Shown: piece after piece, positions 1 through 8,075 of the stretch | How positions within the stretch are numbered: position 1 is the first letter of the stretch | Layout of the letters: each line of letters starts with the position of its first letter | Source of the DNA: Streptococcus sp. S784/96/1 | Lineage (GTDB): Bacteria > Bacillota > Bacilli > Lactobacillales > Streptococcaceae | Direction of reading: 5' to 3' | NCBI RefSeq assembly: GCF_902729355.1 | Contig: NZ_CACVCC010000026.1 | Span: forward strand, 1 to 33,071 | Length of the DNA: 33,071 bases | Position numbers and translations under genes: made by a program | Notes under the pieces: model-generated | Database searches by the model: none | What the model was told of the DNA's origin: nothing | What the model saw: only the letters and a program-made list of their open reading frames with translations

Positions 1-339
1 CCTAATAAGGAAGCCAAAACCATCAACGAGGCAGTCCAAGGCTTGATTAAACGTTACCCTATCGCCTCCATTACAGCTGATAATGGTTCGGAGTTTAGTC
101 TCTTATCAGAACTAACTGACATTGAAGCCTACTTTGCTCATCCTTATTCATCATATGAAAGAGGTTCAAATGAGAACTTCAACGGCCTCCTCAGAGAGTT
201 TCTCCCTAAAGGGAAATCTCTCAATCCGCTGACTGACGAAGAACTTGCTCAATATCTCTCAGCTATTAACGAAAGACCTAGACGACTTCACCATTACAAA
301 ACTTCAAAATTTCTGTTTGGGCTAGCCCAAACAGCCTAA
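1..339 (+). CDS. IS30-family transposase, C-terminal part
   Basis: Reading frame 1 is open from the first base, so this is the tail of a transposase that starts outside the window. It carries the DDE-domain C-terminal part: the second acidic residue lies in the SITADNGSEFS segment, and the final Glu of the triad is probably in YERGSNENFN. It is followed by the NERPRRLHHYKT block typical of IS30 enzymes. The sequence is clearly homologous, with many substitutions, to the last third of the transposase at 23246-24262. Whether the upstream half is intact cannot be seen. Confidence 0.85.
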   Translation, partial: PNKEAKTINEAVQGLIKRYPIASITADNGSEFSLLSELTDIEAYFAHPYSSYERGSNENFNGLLREFLPKGKSLNPLTDEELAQYLSAINERPRRLHHYKTSKFLFGLAQTA

Positions 340-394
340 ATAATGGAATCCTAGTCTATCTATGAACTTGTTGCACTTGACTTGACAATGTGCC
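1..394 (+). mobile_element. IS30-family element, right part only (cut by window edge)
   Basis: The transposase 3' end is followed by a terminal sequence (about 366-394) closely resembling the right end of the complete IS30 copy at 23164-24317: both read GCACTTGACTTGA then AAT.TGCC. Host sequence appears to begin near 395, where a small minus-strand gene is interrupted. The two copies differ at many positions, so they are related but not recent duplicates. Confidence 0.8.
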
Positions 395-530
395 CAAAAT
401 TATCATCTGGCATTGCTTCCGAAATTTGCTTTCTAAAAGATAATGGACTTGCACCTATTTTATCTTTCTTCGCCGATGAATCATTTTGAACAGTCAAAAC
501 AACTTGGTCAAAAATATCAATTTTTTGCAT
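360..530 (-). pseudogene. Small hypothetical gene downstream of ilvC, truncated by IS30
   Basis: An ATG at 530-528, preceded by a GGAAG ribosome site, opens a frame beginning MQKIDIFDQVVLTVQN. It stays host-like for about 45 codons (down to about 395), then runs into the IS30 end and stops at 360. Only the N-terminus remains. From memory, several streptococci have a small conserved hypothetical gene just after ilvC, and this fragment fits it. I do not know its function. The loss of its 3' part is direct evidence that the IS30 copy inserted into, or deleted part of, this gene. Confidence 0.65.
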
Positions 531-550
531 TGCAATTCTTCCATAATGGA

Positions 551-574
551 ATAAAAGGAGAGCCTAAACTCCCC
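551..574 (-). terminator. Candidate Rho-independent terminator after ilvC
   Basis: On the minus strand GGGGAG, a 6-nt loop and CTCTCC form a 6-bp stem (one G.U pair), followed directly by TTTTAT. It lies 10 nt past the ilvC stop and before the truncated small gene, so it would end or attenuate the ilvBNC transcript. Confidence 0.5.
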
Positions 575-583
575 TATCATCCA

Positions 584-1627
<1,044 letters not shown>

Positions 1628-1639
1628 TTATTTCCTAAA

Positions 1640-2122
1640 CTAGGATAAATCTCTAGTGAAGCCCGTTGCACCTGTACGAGCAATATTTTTAATGCCATAG
1701 GGTGTAATCACGCGAAGAAGGGCTTCAATTTTATCTGCGTCACCTGTCATCTGAATAGTAATGGATTTTGTTGCCACATCCACAACACTCGCTCTAAAGG
1801 GTTGAATAATGGATAGAATCTCTGCACGCTTGGCTGCCGGCGCAGCGATTTTGACCAAAAGAACCTCTCGCTCCAAATGAGGAAGATCAGTAATGTCTCG
1901 AACACGCACCACATCAATGAGACGATTAAGTTGCTTAATAATTTGCTCTGCCTCGTCCAAGCTTTCCACGTCAATGATAATGGTAATACGAGAGATTTTA
2001 GAATCATCTGTTGGACCAACTGAAATCGATTCAATATTGACCTGACGACGAGAAAGAACACCTGTGAAACGGTTAAGAACGCCCGTTGAATTTTGAAGTT
2101 TTGCTGTTAACATTCTACGCAT
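1640..2122 (-). CDS. ilvN: Acetolactate synthase small (regulatory) subunit
   Basis: Regulatory partner of IlvB that confers valine feedback sensitivity and raises catalytic activity. At 160 residues it has the usual length: an N-terminal ACT domain (about 1-80, starting RRMLTAKLQNSTGVLNRFTG) and a C-terminal ALS_ss_C-type domain (about 85-155). Its start overlaps the end of ilvB by 8 nt, which suggests translational coupling and matched subunit amounts. It is also called ilvH. Confidence 0.95.
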   Translation of the reverse strand: MRRMLTAKLQNSTGVLNRFTGVLSRRQVNIESISVGPTDDSKISRITIIIDVESLDEAEQIIKQLNRLIDVVRVRDITDLPHLEREVLLVKIAAPAAKRAEILSIIQPFRASVVDVATKSITIQMTGDADKIEALLRVITPYGIKNIARTGATGFTRDLS

Positions 2123-3821
2123 TGAAGGTCACCCCCAACATCTCATGATTTGCCTTACCTGCTGGTACCATCGGAAGAACATGCTCTTTATCAGAAATAC
2201 ACACCTCAATTAGCATTGGTTTATTTTCAGTAATAACTGTCAACTCTTCTTCCAGACGAGATGGATCTGTCAGACGATAACTTGCGATTCCATAGGCTTG
2301 AGCCAATAGTTGAAAATTCGGTTCATCGTCAAAGGTAGATTGGCTACGACGTTCTTCGTAGAAGGATTCTTGCCACTGGCGAACCATCCCCAAGGAATGG
2401 TTATTGATGAGCACTACCTTTATCGGTACCCCGTAGCCATTCAAAATAGCTAACTCTTGGTTAGTCATTTGGAAACCACCATCACCAACAAATAAAATGA
2501 CTTCTTTATCTGGATTAGCTAATTTAGCCCCAATAGCCGCTGGAATACCAAATCCCATGGTTCCCATACCACCAGAAGTTACCAACTGCCGTCCGTGACG
2601 ATAAGGGTAAAACTGTGCCGCCCACATTTGGTGTTGCCCAACATCAGTCACGATAATCGCTTCACCATCCGTTAATTTCCCAACCAACTCAATAACCTGT
2701 TGTGGTTTAATAAAATCATCCGATTTATCATAACTAAATGGTGCTCGTTTTTTATTGGACAAAGCTTGCGCTGTCCAGTCAGCATGGTCTGTTGCCACAC
2801 TATCAAGACTTAATAGCATTTCAAGAGCCTTCTTAGCATCTCCAACAACAGGAATATCCGTTTTAACGACTTTACCAATCTCTGCCGGATCCACGTCAAT
2901 ATGAGCTACAACAGCATTTTTAGCAAATTCTGCTACATTACCAGTCAAACGGTCATCAAAACGTGCACCAATATTGATAATAAAATCAGCATCAGTCAAC
3001 GCCATATTTGATGCGTAGGATCCGTGCATGCCTCCCATACCAAGCGACAAATCGTGAGAAATCGGCATTGTTCCAAGTCCTAATAGCGTGGATACTACAG
3101 GAATTTGATAACGTTCTGCAAACTGAATGAGTTCCGCACTAGCTTCTGCATAAGCTACACCTCCACCTGTCAATATCACTGGGCGACGAGACTTACTAAG
3201 TTGCGCCAGCAATTTTTTCATCTGAAGACCGTTAGGAACTATCGTAGGTTGATAAGATGGTAAATCCACAACTGTTTCATAGTAGAAATCCACTTCATTT
3301 GCTGATATATCTTTTGGTAAATCAATGACTACTGGACCTGGACGACCTGTTGTTGCGATATGAATGGCCTCTGCAATAATACGAGGAATATCCTCTGTGT
3401 GACGGACCTGATAATTATACTTGGTAATTGGCATCGTCATTCCAATCACATCAGCTTCTTGGAAGGCATCCTTGCCGATGCCTGCTGTCGCCACCTGCCC
3501 AGTAAAAACAAGTAAAGGAACACTATCTCCCATGGCATCTGCAATACCTGTAATGGCATTTGTCGCTCCCGGACCAGAAGTTACTAGAGCCACACCAATC
3601 TGTCCTGTTGATTTTGCAAAACCTTCTGCTTCGTGAATAGCTCCTTGCTCGTGGCGAGCCAGAACATGGAATATTTTATCTTGATACTGATAAAGGGTGT
3701 CATAAAGTGGTAAAACTGCACCACCTGGATAGCCAAATATCCTATTAATGCCTAGACTTAAAAGGGTATCTAAAACCAACTCTGAACCCGATTTGGGCTC
3801 ATTCAAATTTACTTTTTCCAC
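2115..3821 (-). CDS. ilvB: Acetolactate synthase large (catalytic) subunit
   Basis: Thiamine-diphosphate enzyme that condenses two pyruvates to acetolactate, or pyruvate with 2-ketobutyrate to acetohydroxybutyrate: the first common step of branched-chain amino acid synthesis. At 568 residues it has the family length. It shows FGYPGGAVLPLYD near the N-terminus, the activating Glu in ARHEQGAIHEAEGFA (about residue 58), a central FAD/dehydrogenase-like domain, and the ThDP motif GDGGFQMTNQELAIL in the C-terminal third. The start is GTG at 3821 with GGGAG 5 nt upstream. It is the first gene of ilvBNC and is preceded by a 163-nt leader. Confidence 0.97.
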   Translation of the reverse strand: MEKVNLNEPKSGSELVLDTLLSLGINRIFGYPGGAVLPLYDTLYQYQDKIFHVLARHEQGAIHEAEGFAKSTGQIGVALVTSGPGATNAITGIADAMGDSVPLLVFTGQVATAGIGKDAFQEADVIGMTMPITKYNYQVRHTEDIPRIIAEAIHIATTGRPGPVVIDLPKDISANEVDFYYETVVDLPSYQPTIVPNGLQMKKLLAQLSKSRRPVILTGGGVAYAEASAELIQFAERYQIPVVSTLLGLGTMPISHDLSLGMGGMHGSYASNMALTDADFIINIGARFDDRLTGNVAEFAKNAVVAHIDVDPAEIGKVVKTDIPVVGDAKKALEMLLSLDSVATDHADWTAQALSNKKRAPFSYDKSDDFIKPQQVIELVGKLTDGEAIIVTDVGQHQMWAAQFYPYRHGRQLVTSGGMGTMGFGIPAAIGAKLANPDKEVILFVGDGGFQMTNQELAILNGYGVPIKVVLINNHSLGMVRQWQESFYEERRSQSTFDDEPNFQLLAQAYGIASYRLTDPSRLEEELTVITENKPMLIEVCISDKEHVLPMVPAGKANHEMLGVTFNA

Positions 3822-3839
3822 AAGATCTCCCTTCTTTAA

Positions 3840-3935
3840 TTACTCCACAGATTGGATAAATACAATATCAACTATTCGAACCACTCTAACGACAATCTCT
3901 AAAAAAGCATTTATCAATGACAGTAGTCTAATCAT
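3840..3935 (-). CDS. Putative ilv leader peptide, 31 aa, Ile/Val/Leu-rich
   Basis: An ATG at 3935 opens a 31-codon ORF that ends with TAA at 3842-3840, just before the ilvB ribosome site (GGGAG at about 3827-3831). It has 6 Ile, 4 Leu and 7 Val, so 17 of 31 residues are branched-chain. Residues 14-27 (IVVRVVRIVDIVFI) contain 10 in 14 positions. Such composition directly upstream of ilvB is what a translated attenuation leader would show. The ribosome site is weak (AGG about 7 nt upstream). No terminator hairpin lies between it and ilvB, so control, if real, would more likely act on ilvB translation through stalling or coupling. A small hydrophobic peptide with another role is possible. Confidence 0.55.
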   Translation of the reverse strand: MIRLLSLINAFLEIVVRVVRIVDIVFIQSVE

Positions 3936-3960
3936 CCCTAACCTGTTAGATTTGTTTTTG

Positions 3961-3975
3961 AATTGTCTAAAAATT
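3961..3975 (-). promoter_or_regulatory. CodY box upstream of ilvB
   Basis: AATTGTCTAAAAATT matches the CodY consensus AATTTTCWGAAAATT at 13 of 15 positions. It lies about 10-24 nt downstream of the predicted transcription start, a position that suits repression by branched-chain-amino-acid-loaded CodY. CodY control of ilv genes is established in low-GC Gram-positives. Confidence 0.7.
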
Positions 3976-3990
3976 CAAAACTTTTATACT

Positions 3991-4018
3991 ATGATACCAT
4001 TTTTGGTAAAGATTGCAA
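3991..4018 (-). promoter_or_regulatory. Promoter of ilvBNC
   Basis: On the minus strand TTGCAA (4018-4013), a 16-nt spacer and TATCAT (3996-3991), with a TG extended -10 (TGGTATCAT). The transcript would start near 3984, giving a leader of about 163 nt that contains the CodY box and the leader ORF. Confidence 0.6.
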
Positions 4019-4041
4019 GATAAAATTTTTAAATACTTTCA

Positions 4042-4554
4042 TTAATTGTACAAAATTGTCCTTGTCTCTCTTATGCAATAGTGTCCTTCATCCCAATAAT
4101 GAATTCGCTCAAAAGAGTCCTCCCGCCAATACAATAGCCAATGTCCTCGGATATCATCTTACATCGGTAAATTTTCCAACTCTTCAATCGGCCACCATTT
4201 CAATTATCCTTCACGAGAATCGGAAAGCAATTCGCCCTCAAATTCTGTACATAAGAAGTCATAGTAAACATATCGCTCAACCTTATCAGGATTGGAAAAA
4301 ACAGAAATACCTTTTGGTTGTAAATTAAGTGCAATCAGCCCAGTTTTTTCTTGTAATTCACGTTTGGCTGCTTCAAAAAATGGTTCAGAAAATTCTATAC
4401 TAAGGAAAAGCCCCACTTCCCTATTTCTCACTTTCAACAGTCTATCCCCAGGCTGTATCCATCCCTTGAAGTTGTCATGTTGCCTGTCTAGTAATAAAAT
4501 ACGGTCTCCATCTTTTACACGGATGTTAACCCAATTTAAAATATGCTCTGTCAT
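4042..4554 (-). pseudogene. Decayed Nudix hydrolase gene
   Basis: The frame starts at ATG 4554 (AAGGAG 7 nt upstream) as MTEHILNWVNIRVKDGDR. It contains a Nudix-like box, EPFFEAAKRELQEKTGL, where the usual EE is EK. Between PG and EFSEP there are about 14 extra residues (LLKVRNREVGLFLS region) where family members have a short GGKV turn, so the box is broken. An in-frame TAA at 4206-4204 truncates the protein. The same frame continues with protein-like sequence (LKWWPIEELENLPM), a second TAA at 4161-4159, and then RGHWLLYWREDSFERIHYWD up to the stop at 4042. Three lesions argue for a dead gene; the original substrate is unknown. It sits behind the regR terminator. Confidence 0.7.
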
Positions 4555-4573
4555 TTTATCTCCTTTTCTAGCC

Positions 4574-4615
4574 AAAAAAACGTTACAGGAAATCCCGTAA
4601 CGACTTGTCTTTATT
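4574..4615 (-). terminator. regR terminator; 35 bp of it recurs after fakA
   Basis: On the minus strand the arms CGTTACGGG and CCTGTAACG (loop ATTT; one G.U pair that would be an A.C mismatch on the other strand) are followed by seven T. It lies about 56 nt past the regR stop. Bases 4581-4615 are identical to 20531-20565 at the 3' end of fakA, including about 13 bp on the gene-proximal side of the stem. Confidence 0.85.
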
Positions 4616-4670
4616 TCATTTATAACAACATTTTTATCTTTCAGAAAATAAACTAAGGTTATTGGTTTGA

Positions 4671-5672
4671 TTAAAATGTCGATTCTTTCCAATGAACCGT
4701 ACAATCCAAGACCTGTTGGCGTTCAACTTGATTGGTCCCTTCAATCTGATCAATCAACATCTTGGTCGCTTGGCGTCCTTCTTCAAAAGCAGGCTGAACA
4801 ATGGTAGAGATAGTAGGGGACGAAAAGTTTGTCCACTCAGTATTATCAAAACCTAGGAGACCAATCTGTGGGAAGGTGAAATTTAGTTCTTTCATAATAT
4901 TGAATACCAAAGGTAGCGCCCAGCAGTTGGGAACAAATACCAATGTTTTTTCCTGGATGGAAACCTCTTTGGCAAGAAAGTTTTTCATTTCTTCTACATC
5001 AACATGTTCATCTGCAATTGTCAGAGTTACATAATCCCGCTTGCAATCTGATAGGGCATCCATAAAGCCAGTCGCACGCTCAATGCGCGTACTGAGGCGA
5101 CTGGTATCTGCTGTGATAAGGATGAATTTTTGATACCCCTTTTCAACACAGACTTGAATTGTGTCGTAGACAGCATCGTAATTATTAGTCTTAATCCAAC
5201 TCGTGCGGTGTTCATAGAGTTGACTGTCAAAGAAAATCATCTGTTTCTTCTTTTCTTCAATAATGCGTGAGTACTTTCTAAAATGCGAGGTGGGTTGGAT
5301 GATAAAACCATCTACACCAAGCATTAGCATACTCTCAATGTACTTATCCTCGCTGGCTTGATCATAATTGCTATTTCCAATCATCACTTGGTAACCGCTC
5401 TTGTGGGCTTCTTCTTCAATCCCCTTGACAATCTGATTGGAAAAAGTATTCGTAATATCACCGATTAGCACACCTATCAATTTCGTGCTTTTTGAATTGA
5501 GACTTCGCGCAACAATGCTAGGTCGGTAATCCGTCTCACGAATCACTTTTTCTATCTTCTTTCTTGTCTCTTTAGACATTTTCTCATATTTACCATTCAA
5601 ATAAAAGGAAATGGTTGTCTTTGAAGTCTGAGCCAACTCTGCAATATCCTTGATAGTAAGCTTCCCTGACAT
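4671..5672 (-). CDS. regR: LacI-family regulator of the glycosaminoglycan locus
   Basis: DNA-binding repressor of 333 residues. The LacI helix-turn-helix is at the N-terminus (TIKDIAELAQTSKTTISFYL, about residues 5-24), followed by the hinge region and a periplasmic-binding-protein-like effector domain (about 60-330; GVLIGDITNTFSNQIVKGIE). It matches RegR, the regulator of hyaluronan genes in streptococci, in type and in position at the end of the locus. The start at 5672 has AGGAGGT 9 nt upstream. A TATGAT/TACAAT -10 lies in the 96-nt gap before it, but I see no good -35. Likely targets are the ACCGGT dyads at 15881-15893 and 19204-19217. The inducer is probably an unsaturated disaccharide or a derivative (inference). 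Confidence 0.85.
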   Translation of the reverse strand: MSGKLTIKDIAELAQTSKTTISFYLNGKYEKMSKETRKKIEKVIRETDYRPSIVARSLNSKSTKLIGVLIGDITNTFSNQIVKGIEEEAHKSGYQVMIGNSNYDQASEDKYIESMLMLGVDGFIIQPTSHFRKYSRIIEEKKKQMIFFDSQLYEHRTSWIKTNNYDAVYDTIQVCVEKGYQKFILITADTSRLSTRIERATGFMDALSDCKRDYVTLTIADEHVDVEEMKNFLAKEVSIQEKTLVFVPNCWALPLVFNIMKELNFTFPQIGLLGFDNTEWTNFSSPTISTIVQPAFEEGRQATKMLIDQIEGTNQVERQQVLDCTVHWKESTF

Positions 5673-5768
5673 CTTACCAATACCTCCTTATGCTATGTTT
5701 ATTGTATCATACTATCCGTAGTTTAGCAGGGATTTCGACTAAAATCAATCGCAATTTAGGCATCTTTT

Positions 5769-7664
5769 TTAATTTCTGAGTCGAATAACCTTTTGCGTAT
5801 TCTTATCTACAACAAGGCACTTACCCCTCAGAGGAATTCCATCAACTTGGAGTAATTTTTCTCCCTTGTAAATATCCTGATCGATAAGCGATATAAGAAT
5901 GTCTAGAGCTTCTCCCTTGCAGGTAAAAGCTAGACCAGCTTCTACCAAGCGACCATCGGTTTGATGAACCGGCACTCGTTCAATTTGAATATTCTGCTCT
6001 GCCAGCAAGGTGAAGGTAACTAGTCGGTCCTTAAAACATTCTTGTTTTACCAATTTCTTAGTAGCTGTTAGCTGATTGTAGCGGTGAGAACGCACAGTTT
6101 CTTGTATTTCAAAATCATTTGCACTGTATAAGCGGATGTCATTGACTTGCTGATGGCTAATCTTCACGGCTTCATCTAAGATAAACTGGGTGGTTAATTG
6201 GTGTTGTCCTGAGCAATCTACACTATCTACTACCAGTAGTAAGTCTTGTCCAACCATAAGGAGTTGTCTCTTGTGCCAATAAGGAATTCCTTTTCTAGTC
6301 TGCGCCCGATATATTCCTTGCAGCCAGTGATAGTGTTCAACGCTCTTGCTAGTATGGCTGATAAACTGGGGATAGGATTTGTATTCCCAAGAGCCACTCA
6401 CCTGCTCTGGTGGGTTACCATCAAGAATGCAACTGTTGTGAGCCCAAGCACTTTTGAGTAGGTAACGCTCTTCGCATTCTCGGTAGCTAAAGCGACCGCT
6501 ATCAATCAGAATAGGTTGTCCCCTGTGGTAAAAACAGAAGCTATTTTGATCGGAATGACTGTGAGCACTTCCCATGGGACCTGCTTTAAAAAATAGATAA
6601 CTATCCTTTTCTTTGATGATACTGTGTCCGGACTCAGGAAAATGGCAAGCTCCTGTTGTCCTTAATGGTACTGTCAAGTTTTCAAACTGTCGCAAGCCAG
6701 CTTCTCCAACCAGAAACAGAATACTTAGGTCTAATTTAGAATCATCTATCAGATAAGAGTTGTCTCCAAAGAAAATGGCTGTCAATTGTAAGATGTCAGT
6801 AGTCCTGTGCACATCACTATCTCCTATAGGCAAACTCTTTCCATCTGGCCCTGTTAATTGTACTACATAGTTTGCCATCTTTTTTAAGACAGGAGTCCAA
6901 CTTTTACGATAAGCTGGTAGGTGAAGGGCAATTTCCAGAAGTAGTTTATACACTTCGACATGATACAGAAAGGATTGTTCAAATTGAGTTCCATCTTCTA
7001 ATACCTGTGTTTGAATCTGTATCTCGATTTCCTGACAGGCGAAGCGGTACTCTTCCTCCAAATTGACCTTATCTCCAATATAGGCATGTGCCAAGAGCAT
7101 GGCTCCTGTTTGAAAAATTCCCCAGTTGCTCAGTCTATCTTTTGGGCGATAATGGCAACGCAGATAGGCTAGCTGTTGCTGGATTGATTCCAATAGTCGT
7201 TTGTATTCTTCTTCTGCTAGCCAGCTTGTTAAAAATGGAAGGATTCTCAACCAACTAAGGCAGCGAATAGCAGTATCCAGAGTTCGGCTACTGGTTCTTT
7301 TTGGATGCCAATCTGTTACCTGTTCTATCCAACTGAATACCAAGCGTTTGACCTGCTTCATGTAGCGAGGGTCTTTTTCAACCAGATAGGCAAAGACCAG
7401 CTTCCACAGATATTCCTGACGATTGAGCATAAAGGTCCATTCCTCATCCCCGTGGCAATCGGCTCTCCAGTCCAGGGGAGAAAGATGGTAACCAATAGGA
7501 CAGGGCTCCATATCCCAATTATCCTCAAAGAGAAAAATATCGTCTAGTAAATTCTGACAAGAACGATGTAATTGTTTATAGGCTTGAGCCTGCTGATGAA
7601 AGACATAATTTCTCAGTACTTCTACGGATTTGTCATCTGTTGATTTTTCAGATTCCATTTGCAT
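5769..7664 (-). CDS. Heparinase II/III-family lyase, cytosolic
   Basis: A 631-residue protein with the heparinase II/III layout. The N-terminal alpha-helical half (about 40-310) includes NWGIFQTGAMLLAHAY and EDGTQFEQSFLYHVEVYKL. The C-terminal beta-sandwich (about 345-625) includes the conserved HSHSDQNSFCFYHRGQPILI and DSGRFSY blocks, which carry the probable catalytic His and Tyr. There is no signal peptide, so it should act inside the cell on imported oligosaccharides, in contrast to HylA. A comparable gene lies in the pneumococcal hyaluronan locus. The exact substrate (oligo-hyaluronan, chondroitin or sulfated forms) cannot be told from sequence. The start at 7664 has GGAG 5 nt upstream. 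Confidence 0.85.
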   Translation of the reverse strand: MQMESEKSTDDKSVEVLRNYVFHQQAQAYKQLHRSCQNLLDDIFLFEDNWDMEPCPIGYHLSPLDWRADCHGDEEWTFMLNRQEYLWKLVFAYLVEKDPRYMKQVKRLVFSWIEQVTDWHPKRTSSRTLDTAIRCLSWLRILPFLTSWLAEEEYKRLLESIQQQLAYLRCHYRPKDRLSNWGIFQTGAMLLAHAYIGDKVNLEEEYRFACQEIEIQIQTQVLEDGTQFEQSFLYHVEVYKLLLEIALHLPAYRKSWTPVLKKMANYVVQLTGPDGKSLPIGDSDVHRTTDILQLTAIFFGDNSYLIDDSKLDLSILFLVGEAGLRQFENLTVPLRTTGACHFPESGHSIIKEKDSYLFFKAGPMGSAHSHSDQNSFCFYHRGQPILIDSGRFSYRECEERYLLKSAWAHNSCILDGNPPEQVSGSWEYKSYPQFISHTSKSVEHYHWLQGIYRAQTRKGIPYWHKRQLLMVGQDLLLVVDSVDCSGQHQLTTQFILDEAVKISHQQVNDIRLYSANDFEIQETVRSHRYNQLTATKKLVKQECFKDRLVTFTLLAEQNIQIERVPVHQTDGRLVEAGLAFTCKGEALDILISLIDQDIYKGEKLLQVDGIPLRGKCLVVDKNTQKVIRLRN

Positions 7665-7690
7665 GGTTGCTCCTTTCTTTGTTTACTCTC

Positions 7691-7723
7691 TAAAAAATGA
7701 GGTTGGAAAAAAGTCCAACCTCA
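7691..7723 (-). terminator. Strong terminator between hylA and the heparinase-type gene
   Basis: A perfect 9-bp stem, GAGGTTGGA with TCCAACCTC (7699-7707 and 7714-7722), has a 6-nt loop and TTTTTT on the minus strand (7697-7692). It would end hylA transcripts about 350 nt after the stop codon. The heparinase-type gene starts only about 30 nt downstream, so it may rely on readthrough; I see no clear promoter in that gap. Confidence 0.8.
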
Positions 7724-8075
7724 CTTTCAGAGTTCGTTTCAACATCTAAGTCCAGTGGTTAATCGTTTTTTACAGTCCAGAGGACTATGAAAAGATTGTG
7801 CGAAGCAAATACTAGCACGTTATGCCTTCTACTTCAAATCTGACCCCTACGAATGTTGCGGACTTTGTTCGGCCATCTCCATCTCAAAGTGGTGGAGAGG
7901 TTAAAAAGCCTTCTAGACCTTTTTAAACAGGAGATTAGGACTGACAGGAGTCAGTATACATAAGTTATGGTCTGGGAAGAGACCGTTTTAGCTCAACCAC
8001 TAAAATATAGACTTGTTGACGAAACTTTTTCTATTTGTCGAGTTCTTTCTCCACCCCTACGATACTTACCATCAA
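7724..8075. other. Non-coding stretch after hylA, 352 bp
   Basis: No convincing gene on either strand. The longest small frame noted (7822-7926 +, 34 codons) has no ribosome site. There is a GGTCT...AGACC hairpin at about 7968-7984, and CAGTCC/GGACT repeats near 7750-7786 that echo the hairpin inside the ISL3 remnant (19857-19881). The stretch could be the long 3' untranslated region of hylA or decayed sequence. Confidence 0.4.

Noticed and set aside
7822..7926. 34-codon plus-strand ORF in the gap after hylA
   Set aside because: No ribosome site, no recognisable motif and opposite to the local gene direction; too weak to call.
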